DNA of 35,154 nt from BP-191 sp035940575 (GTDB taxonomy: Bacteria; Actinomycetota; Actinomycetes; BP-191): NCBI GenBank assembly GCA_035940575.1, contig DASZER010000074.1:1-35154 (forward strand), in the 5' to 3' direction. The position numbers and the translations under genes were made by a program. Below, piece after piece: positions 1 to 6,672 of this stretch; the stretch's first letter is position 1, and each line of letters starts with the position of its first letter. The notes beneath the pieces are model-generated. The model did no database searches and had not been told where the DNA came from. It saw nothing but the letters and a program-made list of their open reading frames with translations.

Positions 1-337
1 CAGCGTTAGCGTGAGACACGAAGACCTCCTGTCGGCGGAGCGGTTCCTCAACAGCTCCACTCCACGACGGGAGGTCTTCGCTTTCAAGATCACTCAGATC
101 GTGTCGTCACACGACCTCGACCAACGTGCCTGGTCAGTACACCTAGTCCCACTCCCTCGTCAGGACAGAAGGAGAAGGGGAGGGGGTCAGCGGGGGTGCG
201 GCGGAGGCAGTGAATCGAAGGATCTGGAGGTATCCACAGAGCGCTGGTCGGGTGGGTGAGGGTCTTCCACAGATTTCTGATCGGGGTGTCGGTAGGGGTT
301 CCGCAAGAGGCATCATTCAACTGTGAGTGTAATGAGG
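1..337. other. Gene-poor left edge with short repeats
   Basis: I see no convincing gene in these 337 bases; the reading frames present have no family resemblance and poor ribosome sites. The stretch holds an 11-bp perfect inverted repeat (CGAAGACCTCC at 19-29, GGAGGTCTTCG at 70-80) and two direct copies of TCCACAGA (233-240 and 266-273) spaced 33 bp apart, about three helical turns. The copies weakly resemble DnaA or operator sites, but there is no cluster. The stretch probably belongs to the mobile element that ends near 2960. Confidence 0.5.
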
Positions 338-583
338 TCAGTCGTCGTCGGGGTCCGGCAAGAGTCGGGCCACGGGGACGCCGAGTGCGCGCGCGAGTGC
401 GTAGATCACGTCGAGCGTTGGGCTGCGGCCGCCGCGTTCCAGCTCGGAGATGTACGCGGTGCTCACGCCGGCGCGCGTACCGACGTCGACCTGGCGCAGT
501 CCGGCGGCCTCGCGCAGTTCGCGCAGCCGCCGACCGAAACGCACACGCGGCGGGTCGCCGGCGTTCTCGGTACCTGGCTGCAC
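338..583 (-). CDS. XRE-family helix-turn-helix regulator
   Basis: A small DNA-binding protein of about 81 residues. A single Cro/CI-type HTH domain fills nearly the whole chain, with the usual landmarks RLRELREAAGLRQ, the recognition helix TAYISELERG and SPTLDVIYALARALGV, followed by an acidic tail (PDPDDD). I prefer GTG at 583 because AAGGTGAG lies just upstream; GTG at 592 would add three residues. A TANNNT box (TAAGGT, 596-591) is also 7 nt before GTG 583. It is divergent from the gene at 649 with only about 65 bp between them, so it probably controls both. No partner or ligand domain is present. It is probably the element's repressor or a maintenance regulator. Confidence 0.85.
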   Translation of the reverse strand: MQPGTENAGDPPRVRFGRRLRELREAAGLRQVDVGTRAGVSTAYISELERGGRSPTLDVIYALARALGVPVARLLPDPDDD

Positions 584-648
584 GGTGCTCACCTTACGGC
601 CGCCGCAGGACGCGATCGGCCGCTCCCTTTCGCGACCTTGGAGGACGC

Positions 649-975
649 ATGACGCAGCCGATCCTGACCACTGAGAGCAGCAGCACGTATCTCGTCCTGC
701 GGGTGGTCGCCGTTCACGACGATCCCGGCAAGTCGGGTGCTTGGCGCGCCGAGGTCAACGACCCGGCCAGCCCGCTTGCGGGCCTCTACGCCTTTGGTGA
801 CTCACTCACGGCGGCGCGTGACGCGCTCGCCGTCACGGCATGGGCGGCGGTCGTCGCCGGAGAACTCGGGCCGTTCGGCGTCACGGCCGACGACCTGGCC
901 GGCCTGCATGTCGTCGTGTCCACCTGCGCGACGTACGACGCAGCGTGGCTCGCCAGCGCGATCGATGCGGCGTAG
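649..975 (+). CDS. Hypothetical protein, 108 aa
   Basis: I do not recognise this family. The start ATG at 649 has a good ribosome site (GGAGG, 640-644). The product has a beta-strand-rich first half (STYLVLRVVAVHDD, a Trp and short turns), then an alanine-rich helical segment (LTAARDALAVTAWAAVVAGELG), and a C-terminal part with HVVVSTCATYDAAW. There is no signal peptide, membrane segment or metal motif. It precedes the WhiB-like gene by 9 bp, and that gene's ribosome site overlaps its stop codon, so the two are co-translated. The pairing suggests a small accessory protein of the mobile element; this is inference from context only. Confidence 0.7.
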   Translation: MTQPILTTESSSTYLVLRVVAVHDDPGKSGAWRAEVNDPASPLAGLYAFGDSLTAARDALAVTAWAAVVAGELGPFGVTADDLAGLHVVVSTCATYDAAWLASAIDAA

Positions 976-984
976 GAGGCGCGC

Positions 985-1473
985 ATGACGGCGGTGGACG
1001 AACGGGTGTGCGCGCCGCGGATCACTAGCGGCCGCGAAGGAGAGGAGCCGTACTCGTCGTGGGTACGGCGCGCGAAGTGCGCGGGGCGGACGGCGCTGTT
1101 CGGCGACGAACAGCTCGCCGACGAGGCGTTGGCGGTCTGCGGCGTCTGCCCGGTGCGGCGGCAGTGTCGGCGGTGGGCGCTGACCAACGCAGTCGACGGC
1201 GTGGCGGGCGGCATGACCGCGTCCGACCGCGCGGCGTGGCGCCAAGAGGCGGGCGAGCCAGAGCCGGTCGTGATGGTCGAGGACTTTCTGCTCGCCGAGG
1301 TCGTCAGCGCGGACACGACGTGGGGGCGCGGCCGGTCGGAGGCGATCCTCAACGCCGTCGCGCGATGGACGGACGACGGCGAGACAGCGCGGCAGATCGG
1401 GCTACGACTCGGCGTGACGCGGCGCACGGTGAATCGGCTTCGAGCGCGGTGTCGCGAGCGTCAGGCGTCTTAA
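985..1473 (+). CDS. WhiB-like iron-sulfur protein with C-terminal HTH
   Basis: Residues 20-80 form a Wbl domain: four cysteines C32, C52, C55 and C61 in the spacing C-x19-C-x2-C-x5-C, which in this family hold a redox- or NO-sensitive 4Fe-4S cluster. The following turn reads GVAGGMT, where most members have G(V/I)WGG, so the tryptophan that contacts the principal sigma factor is missing. Residues about 120-160 look like a second DNA-binding helix-turn-helix (ETARQIGLRLGVTRRTVNRLRA). Most chromosomal Wbl proteins end soon after the cluster domain, so the 162-residue length and extra HTH fit phage- or plasmid-borne versions. The ribosome site GGAGG (975-979) overlaps the upstream stop, so expression is probably coupled to the 108-aa gene. 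Confidence 0.87.
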   Translation: MTAVDERVCAPRITSGREGEEPYSSWVRRAKCAGRTALFGDEQLADEALAVCGVCPVRRQCRRWALTNAVDGVAGGMTASDRAAWRQEAGEPEPVVMVEDFLLAEVVSADTTWGRGRSEAILNAVARWTDDGETARQIGLRLGVTRRTVNRLRARCRERQAS

Positions 1474-1475
1474 GA

Positions 1476-1521
1476 GGTGGTTCCTCGGTTGGGTCACCGA
1501 GGGACCACCCGAGGAACCACC
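1476..1521. terminator. 13-bp perfect inverted repeat after the whiB-like gene
   Basis: GGTGGTTCCTCGG (1476-1488) and CCGAGGAACCACC (1509-1521) are perfectly complementary and begin 3 nt after the TAA stop of the WhiB-like gene. A third copy of the CCGAGG half lies inside the loop (1497-1502). There is no T-run, so if it terminates transcription it is the U-less kind common in actinomycetes. A recombinase or regulator site is the alternative. Confidence 0.5.
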
Positions 1522-1541
1522 CTCGCGCGATCGCGTCGGGA

Positions 1542-1687
1542 GCCGCTCCGCCTGGCTGACCTGCGGCGATGCGCTTCGCGCGGGTTGGTCGTGCTACTTG
1601 GTCGGAGCCGCTTCGCACCCCCGACCAAGTAGCACTCCCTCGACATGAACTTGGTGAAAGAGAGGGAGGTCAGCCAGGCGGAACGGC
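1542..1687. repeat. Nested inverted repeats at the integrase 3' end
   Basis: An outer pair of 21-bp arms (1542-1562 and 1667-1687) matches at 20 of 21 positions. The right arm contains the last codons and stop of the integrase gene; the left arm is its inverted copy. Inside lies a perfect 15-bp hairpin, GTGCTACTTGGTCGG (1591-1605) and CCGACCAAGTAGCAC (1621-1635), with a 15-nt loop, and a further partial ACTTGGT copy at 1649-1655. Nothing here looks like a gene. It could be the integrase terminator, the element's attachment or excision region, or a small palindromic insertion. It does not share the core of the elements at 6517, 13255 and 15276. Confidence 0.6.
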
Positions 1688-2848
1688 AGTACGAAGTTGG
1701 GTCGGTAGGGGAGTGACAGAAGCAGCAGGGACGGGGGGTTCCGGGGAGCGGGACGGGCGGGCGCAGAGGGTGTCCAGAACGGCCGGAGCGGGCTCGTCGT
1801 CGTAGAGATGTCCGTAGCGGTCCATCGTGAGCGAGACGGTCGTGTGGCCCATCCAGACGGACAGCCGCTTCGGGTTCACGCCGGCCGCGATCATCAGCGA
1901 GGCGTACATGTGCCGCAGGTCGTGAAACCGCGTCTCCGGCGGCAGCCCGGCCCGGACGACGGCTGGCTTGAACACCTGCGTGTAGAAGGCGTTGTGCCGC
2001 CGCGGCTTGCCGTCGTCGCCGAAGATCAGGTCGTCCATGTCGAGGCCAGCGCGACCGATGTGCGCGGCGAGCAGGTCGCACAGAGCCGGAGACAGCGGCA
2101 CCGTCCGGCGTCCGGCCGCGCTCTTGGGCGTGTCCACGATCAACTCGGTGCCGAGGTCCGCGACGGTCTGGCGGACGTTCACGCGGCGGCGAAGCAACTC
2201 GACGTCGCGGACGCGCAGTCCGTTCAGCTCGCCGGCGCGGAGACCGGAGCCAGCCGCGGTGAGGACCAGCAGGTCGAGCGGCGGCGGCAGTTCCTCGGCG
2301 AGCGCCTGGACCTGCTCGACGGTCAGGAACACGGTGTCTCGCGGACGCAGCCGAGGCGGCTTCACGTCGCGGCATGGGTTCGTGCGGATCATCTTGCGGC
2401 GCATCGCCTCGTCGAGGATCAGGCGGCAGACCATGAGGACGTTGCGGACAGTCGAGGGGCGACGACCGGCCGCAGTCATGGCGTTCACGAGGGCCTGGAC
2501 CTCGCCGTACGTGATTCGGCCGACCGGGCGGTCGTGCAGGGGCGCGAGGTTGTGGTCGATCGCGGAGCGGTAGGTGATCTGCGTCCGGCGCTTGAGGTGC
2601 GCCTGCGCGGCGAACCACTCCTCAGCGACGACGAGGAACGGCACGAGGCCCGCGGTCGGGGCGACGTACGAGCCTTCACGGACGTCGGCAAGGGTCGTGT
2701 TCTGGAAGGTGCGCGCTTCGTCCATCGAGGCGAACGTCCGTGATCGCTGGACGCCTTCGGCGTCGCGGAAGCGGACCTCGTAGACGTCTCCGCTCGTCCG
2801 TCTCTTGCGCCTGATCCCGCTCGTCCGGGTGCGAGTACGAGTGGCCAT
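1670..2848 (-). CDS. int: Tyrosine recombinase (phage/ICE-type integrase)
   Basis: A 392-residue site-specific recombinase that would integrate or excise the element by cutting DNA with a catalytic tyrosine. An N-terminal basic segment (TRTRTRTSG, RRKRRTSG) precedes an AP2-like arm-binding region (VYEVRFRDAEGVQRSRTF), a SAM-like core-binding domain (about 65-165) and the catalytic domain. The active-site set is complete: Arg in GSGLRAGEL, Lys in DTPKSAAGRR, HDLRH, His in WMGHT and the nucleophile Tyr in MDRYGHL. The start at 2848 has a GGAGG site 6 nt upstream (2855-2859); a longer frame from 2866 lacks one. The proline-rich C-terminal tail ends in the arm of a large inverted repeat. All key residues are present, so it may still be active. 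Confidence 0.95.
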   Translation of the reverse strand: MATRTRTRTSGIRRKRRTSGDVYEVRFRDAEGVQRSRTFASMDEARTFQNTTLADVREGSYVAPTAGLVPFLVVAEEWFAAQAHLKRRTQITYRSAIDHNLAPLHDRPVGRITYGEVQALVNAMTAAGRRPSTVRNVLMVCRLILDEAMRRKMIRTNPCRDVKPPRLRPRDTVFLTVEQVQALAEELPPPLDLLVLTAAGSGLRAGELNGLRVRDVELLRRRVNVRQTVADLGTELIVDTPKSAAGRRTVPLSPALCDLLAAHIGRAGLDMDDLIFGDDGKPRRHNAFYTQVFKPAVVRAGLPPETRFHDLRHMYASLMIAAGVNPKRLSVWMGHTTVSLTMDRYGHLYDDEPAPAVLDTLCARPSRSPEPPVPAASVTPLPTQLRTAVPPG

Positions 2849-2918
2849 GACCGACCTCCACAACACGTCTCCATCGCACGGTAGCCAGCGGTTGCGCCAT
2901 GTTTCGGATCAAGATCAC

Positions 2919-2937
2919 GGCCCACACTTGGCCCACA
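2919..2937. repeat. Direct repeats GGCCCACA upstream of the integrase
   Basis: GGCCCACA occurs at 2919-2926 and 2930-2937, an 11-bp period that places both on the same face of the helix. They lie 71-89 bp upstream of the integrase start. Short repeats in this position are commonly arm-type integrase sites or excisionase sites, or operators of the integrase promoter. Which of these applies cannot be told from sequence. Confidence 0.4.
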
Positions 2938-2964
2938 AGACAGGGCCGGACGAGGGACTACGCG

Positions 2965-2993
2965 GCGACACCACGTAGGACGTGATCTAGCCT
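2965..2993 (+). promoter_or_regulatory. mqnA promoter with embedded operator-like palindrome
   Basis: The -35 box GCGACA (2965-2970), a 17-bp spacer and the -10 box TAGCCT (2988-2993) fit a sigma-70-type promoter. Transcription should begin at about 3000-3001, exactly at the GTG start of mqnA, which has no Shine-Dalgarno sequence, so the mRNA is probably leaderless. The spacer contains the perfect inverted repeat CACGT-AGG-ACGTG (2972-2984), well placed for a repressor. The regulator is unknown. Confidence 0.55.
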
Positions 2994-3000
2994 CTGACCT

Positions 3001-3852
3001 GTGCAAACGCCTCCGAGCGAGCAGGGGCCGCGGCGGCCCCGCGTCGGTCATATTCAGTTCCTCAACTGCCTCCCGCTCTACTGGGGGCTGATCCGCTCGG
3101 GCGCGCTGCTCGACGTCGAGCTGACCAAGGACACCCCCGACCGGCTCAACGACGCGCTGGTGCGCGGCGACCTCGACATCGGCCCGATCTCGCTGGTCGA
3201 GTACCTCAAGCACGCCGACGAGCTGCTCGTCCTCCCCGACCTCGCGGTCGGCTCCGACGGGCCCGTCCTCTCGGTCAACCTCGTGTCCAAGGTGCCGCTC
3301 GACGACCTCGACGGCAGAACGGTCGCGCTCGGCTCGACGAGCAGGACGAGCGTGCTGCTCGCGCAGCTCCTCCTGGAGGAACGTCACGGCCAGCGGCCGC
3401 ACTACGTGACCATGCCGCCCGACCTCACGGCGATGCTGCTCGAGGCCGACGCGGCGGTCCTCATCGGCGACGCGGCGTTGCGGGCGCGGGACACGACAGA
3501 GGCGACGGTGCACGACCTCGGCGAGGCGTGGCGCGAGTGGACGGGCCTGCCGATGGTGTTCGCGGTCTGGGCCGCGCGGCGCGACTTCGCCGAACGTCAC
3601 CCCGGCACGGTCAAGGACGTCCACGACGCGTTCGTACGCAGCCTCGACCAGGCGCTCACGAACGTGGACGAAGTGGCACGACAGGCCGCGAAGTGGGAGT
3701 CACTCGACGCCGACACGCTCGTTACGTACTTCACGACGCTCGACTTCCGCCTCGGCCCGCGCCAGCTGGAGGGGCTCAGGGAGTTCGCGCGCCGTACGGC
3801 GCCGAGAGGGGAGTGGCCGCCGGACGTCGAAGTCGGGTTCGCTGCCGTGTAG
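3001..3852 (+). CDS. mqnA: Chorismate dehydratase MqnA (futalosine pathway)
   Basis: MqnA removes water from chorismate to give 3-[(1-carboxyvinyl)oxy]benzoate, the first step of menaquinone synthesis by the futalosine route, in the cytoplasm. The 283 residues have the periplasmic-binding-protein-like fold of the family: the hallmark start VGHIQFLNCLPLYWGL, then GDLDIGPISLVEYL, the hinge strand TVALGSTSRTSVLLAQLLLEE and EADAAVLIGDAAL. GTG at 3001 is chosen although it adds about 14 residues before the conserved VGHIQFLNC, because a -10 box 7 nt upstream predicts a transcript starting there. The next gene follows after 14 bp. mqnC and mqnX lie downstream, which supports the pathway assignment. 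Confidence 0.95.
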   Translation: MQTPPSEQGPRRPRVGHIQFLNCLPLYWGLIRSGALLDVELTKDTPDRLNDALVRGDLDIGPISLVEYLKHADELLVLPDLAVGSDGPVLSVNLVSKVPLDDLDGRTVALGSTSRTSVLLAQLLLEERHGQRPHYVTMPPDLTAMLLEADAAVLIGDAALRARDTTEATVHDLGEAWREWTGLPMVFAVWAARRDFAERHPGTVKDVHDAFVRSLDQALTNVDEVARQAAKWESLDADTLVTYFTTLDFRLGPRQLEGLREFARRTAPRGEWPPDVEVGFAAV

Positions 3853-3866
3853 GAGAGGGGCGGGAC

Positions 3867-5198
3867 ATGCGCCGAGCCGTGCTGGTCGTCGCCGCGCTCC
3901 TCGCCACCAGCCTCACGCCTTCGCACGCCGCCGACGGAGTCGTCGTCGCGGCCGGCATCCGCTTCGTCAACCCCGACGTCACGATCGGCCAGGGCGGCAG
4001 GCTCACGTTCGCCAACCCCGACGTCGCGCCGCACAACGTCGTCGCCGAGGCCTCGGACAGGAACGGCCCGCTGTTCGCCAGCACGACCGTCACGACGGGC
4101 GGGACGGCCGAGGTCAAGGGCGTCGAGCGGCTCGCGCCGAGCACCTACACGTTCCTCTGCACGCTCCACCCGACGATGCGCGGCACGCTCACCGTGACGA
4201 AGCCGGGCACAGCCGCGATCGCCCCCACGCCCACCGGCGCGAACGTCCCCACGCCGACGAGCCTCACGGTCCACGACGGCGCCCTCTACGTCGTCTCCTA
4301 CGCCTCCGGCTCGGTCCTCTCGATGCCCGTGCTGCCCGGCGGCGCGCTCGGTCCCGCGACGCCGTACGCCACCGGCTTCACGGACCCGCTCGGCCTCGCG
4401 TTCGCCCCCGACGGCACCCTCTACGTCTCCGACTCGCACAGCGCCGGAGGCCGCACCGTCGGCCGCGTGTGGGCGGTGCGGAACGGCGCGAGCACCGTCG
4501 CGATCGACGGCCTGCCCAACGGCCGCCACAACACGAACGGCCTCCTCGTCTCCGGCAGCCGCCTCTACGTCGCCAACGGCAACGCCACCGACGACGGCGT
4601 CAACGGAGGCGACCCCGAGCTGCCCCTCAACGGCACCGTCCTCTCCTACGCCGTCCCGATCGCGAAGAACGCCAGGCCCACGGTCGAGGCACGGGGCCTG
4701 CGCAACCCGTACGACCTCGCACTGCGTCCCGGCACCAACGAGGTGTGGTTCCCGACCAACGGACCCGACGACCTCGATCCGCTCGGCGAGGACCTGCTGC
4801 ACAAGGTCGACGTGCGCAGGGGCACAGCCGACTTCGGCTTCCCCGCCTGCCTCTACGACGCCGCCCTGCGCCGCGCGCAGAACCCGCGCGTCAAGACCGC
4901 GTGCCGCCCCAACGCGACCCCCGAGCGGGCCCTCGGCCTGCACGTCTCGGCGAACGGCATCGCGTTCGGCACCGGCGGCGCGTGGGGCAACGACGTCTAC
5001 GTCGCGGAGTACGGCAGCAACGCCCCGAGCGGCAGCGGCCACCGCGTCGTCCGCGTCCCGATCGTCGGTGGCAAGGCGGGGGCGCCGCAGGACGTGTTCG
5101 TCGGGCCGAGCCCGCTCGACGTCGCGTTCGGCCCCGACGGCCTCTACGTCGCCGACTTCGCGACCGGCGCCATCACCCTCCTGCGCGCGGTGGGGTAG
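3867..5198 (+). CDS. Exported cupredoxin fused to a sugar-dehydrogenase-like propeller
   Basis: A 443-residue exported protein: signal peptide 1-21 (cleavage near SHA-AD), a plastocyanin-like domain at about 24-112, then a six-bladed-propeller region related to PQQ-type glucose/sorbosone dehydrogenases. The copper ligands are visible: His56 (PHNV) and Cys98-x2-His101-x2-Met104 (CTLHPTM), a complete type-1 site. The propeller shows repeated LAFAPDGTLYVSDS and VAFGPDGLYVADF blades and the motif GLRNPYDLALRPGTNEVWF. Function is inferred: the propeller may oxidise a sugar or alcohol, or bind a ligand, with the blue copper passing electrons. The ATG at 3867 follows a purine-rich AGGAGAGGGG site (3851-3860). 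It is followed after 3 bp by DUF1800 and then DUF1501. Confidence 0.8.
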   Translation: MRRAVLVVAALLATSLTPSHAADGVVVAAGIRFVNPDVTIGQGGRLTFANPDVAPHNVVAEASDRNGPLFASTTVTTGGTAEVKGVERLAPSTYTFLCTLHPTMRGTLTVTKPGTAAIAPTPTGANVPTPTSLTVHDGALYVVSYASGSVLSMPVLPGGALGPATPYATGFTDPLGLAFAPDGTLYVSDSHSAGGRTVGRVWAVRNGASTVAIDGLPNGRHNTNGLLVSGSRLYVANGNATDDGVNGGDPELPLNGTVLSYAVPIAKNARPTVEARGLRNPYDLALRPGTNEVWFPTNGPDDLDPLGEDLLHKVDVRRGTADFGFPACLYDAALRRAQNPRVKTACRPNATPERALGLHVSANGIAFGTGGAWGNDVYVAEYGSNAPSGSGHRVVRVPIVGGKAGAPQDVFVGPSPLDVAFGPDGLYVADFATGAITLLRAVG

Positions 5199-5201
5199 CG
5201 C

Positions 5202-6515
5202 GTGGCACCGAAGCCGATGACGGCGCTCGACGTCAGCCGACTGCTCGGCCGCGTCGCGTTCGGCGCCACCGCCGCGGACCTCGACCGCTGGACCGGCAAG
5301 CCGTACGCCGACCTCGTCGACGAGCTGCTCTCCGTCGCGACGATGCCGGCGCTGCCGCGCGGGGACGACGCGCAGGCGGTGACGTTCACGCAGGTCACGC
5401 AGTCGCCGCAGCAGGTACGGCAGTGGTGGCTCGAACGGATGCGCACGACGTCGGCCCCGCTGCTCGAACGCATGACGCTCGTCTGGCACAACCACTTCGC
5501 GACGGGCCTGCGCTACCCGCCGGACACGACGCACCTGATGCGCCAGAACGCGACGCTGCGCACGCACGCGCTCGGCAACCTGCGCGACCTCGTCGCGGCG
5601 GTCACGGTCGACCCCGCGATGCTCTACTTCCTCAACGGCCACGAGAACGCCACGCCCGAGCCGAACGAGAACTACGCGCGCGAGTTCTTCGAGCTGTTCA
5701 CCCTCGGCGTCCGCCCGCAGGTCTACACCGAGCGCGACGTGCGCGAGGCCGCGCGGGCGTTCACCGGCTGGATCGTCGACGGCAACGGCGAGCCGCAGTT
5801 CGTCGCCGCGCGCCACGACGCGAGGACGAAGAAGGTGCTGGGCCGCACGATCGCCAACGCCGGCGCGCAGGAGTACGAGCGGCTCGTCGACGTCGCGCTC
5901 GCGCAGCCGGTCGCGTCGCGGTTCCTCGCGCGCAAGCTCGTCGCGAGCCTCGCGTACGTCCCCGCGGAGCGGGACACGCTGGTGGACAGGGTCGCGGCGA
6001 CGCTGCGGCGCACGTGGAGCATCGCCGACGCGCTGCGCCTGATGCTGCTCGCCGACGACTTCCGCTACGCCTCCGTGGCGCGCGGCCGCCAGTACGTCCG
6101 GACCCCCGTCGAGACGGTCGTGCACGCGGCCAAGGCGCTCAACGTGTCGTTCGACCCGAACCTCGTCTGGCAGCTCGACCGGATGGGGCACTCGCTGTTC
6201 GACCCGGTCGACGTGAGCGGCTGGCCGCTCGGCGCGGAGTGGGTCACGCCGGTCACCGCGATGGTCCGCTACGACACCGCGCTCACCCTGTGGAGCCGCG
6301 CGAACGGCGACAGGCTCGGCCGCGCCGTGACGCCGTTCGCCGCCCCGTCCGACACGAAGGCGTGGGCGCGCCTGCTCGGCCTCGCGGGCCTCTCGCGCAA
6401 CACGTCGAACGCGATCGGCGCGTACCTGCGAAGGGCCGCGAAGGCCGGCGAGGCGGACAAGCAGGCGGGCGTCCTCGCGCTGATCCTGTCCAGCCCCGAG
6501 TGGGCGGTGATGTAG
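5202..6515 (+). CDS. DUF1800 family protein
   Basis: A 437-residue member of the DUF1800 family (biochemical role unknown), recognisable from LLGRVAFGATAADLDRW near the start, ERMTLVWHNHFAT, NENYAREFFELFTLGV and the following REAARAFTGW, and VSGWPLGAEWV towards the end. Genes of this family are regularly paired with DUF1501 genes, as here, and both are thought to act together on an exported substrate or structure. I see no N-terminal signal peptide, unlike its two neighbours. GTG at 5202 lies 3 bp after the upstream stop without a strong ribosome site, so translation is probably coupled. A palindromic element (6517-6670) begins one base after its TAG stop. Confidence 0.88.
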   Translation: MAPKPMTALDVSRLLGRVAFGATAADLDRWTGKPYADLVDELLSVATMPALPRGDDAQAVTFTQVTQSPQQVRQWWLERMRTTSAPLLERMTLVWHNHFATGLRYPPDTTHLMRQNATLRTHALGNLRDLVAAVTVDPAMLYFLNGHENATPEPNENYAREFFELFTLGVRPQVYTERDVREAARAFTGWIVDGNGEPQFVAARHDARTKKVLGRTIANAGAQEYERLVDVALAQPVASRFLARKLVASLAYVPAERDTLVDRVAATLRRTWSIADALRLMLLADDFRYASVARGRQYVRTPVETVVHAAKALNVSFDPNLVWQLDRMGHSLFDPVDVSGWPLGAEWVTPVTAMVRYDTALTLWSRANGDRLGRAVTPFAAPSDTKAWARLLGLAGLSRNTSNAIGAYLRRAAKAGEADKQAGVLALILSSPEWAVM

Positions 6516-6516
6516 T

Positions 6517-6670
6517 GGCCATGCCTCCCCGCCGCGCGGCCTGCTGCGCGACGCCGGGCGCCGCTCGCGTCGTCGTCGTCGTCGCAGGCAGCTCCACTGC
6601 CGGCTCCTCCGCCTTGCGACCAGCCACTCCCTGCGCCGCTCGCGACGGCGGGGGACGAGGAGGCATGGCC
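6517..6670 (+). repeat. Palindromic intergenic element, copy 1
   Basis: A 154-bp structured insert filling the gap between the DUF1800 stop and the DUF1501 start. Outer arms GGCCATGCCTCC (6517-6528) and GGAGGCATGGCC (6659-6670) are perfect inverted repeats with weaker pairing further in. The core blocks shared with copies 2 and 3 are TGCTGCGCG (6542-6550), GCCTTGC (6611-6617) and GCTCGCGACG (6638-6647). The 14-mer CGCCGCTCGCGACG (6634-6647) is identical in copy 3. A small central hairpin GGCAG-CTCCA-CTGCC is present. The right arm contains the AGGAGG ribosome site (6658-6663) of the next gene, so in RNA the arm pairing would hide it. Confidence 0.78.
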
Positions 6671-6672
6671 TG

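Larger units (their letters stand above)
1..2960. mobile_element. End of a putative integrative element (fragment)
   Basis: A complete tyrosine integrase, an XRE repressor-like protein, a WhiB-like/HTH protein and an unknown small protein form a block that has nothing to do with the respiratory and quinone genes beginning at 3001. Small regulators with an integrase at the edge are typical of actinomycete integrative plasmids or prophage remnants. The integrase gene starts at 2848 and mqnA at 3001, so the right boundary should lie in 2849-3000. The left boundary lies outside the window. No tRNA gene or flanking direct repeat could be found, so the limits are inferred. Confidence 0.45.

Noticed and set aside
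11..259. 82-codon frame at the left edge
   Set aside because: It needs a GTG start without a ribosome site and gives a compositionally odd Arg/Gly-rich protein with no recognisable domain.
233..273. Two TCCACAGA copies as DnaA boxes of an origin
   Set aside because: Only two imperfect matches, no AT-rich segment and no replication gene nearby; kept only as a repeat.
1542..1687. Fourth member of the palindromic element family
   Set aside because: Size and arm behaviour are similar, but none of the shared core blocks is present, so it is listed separately.
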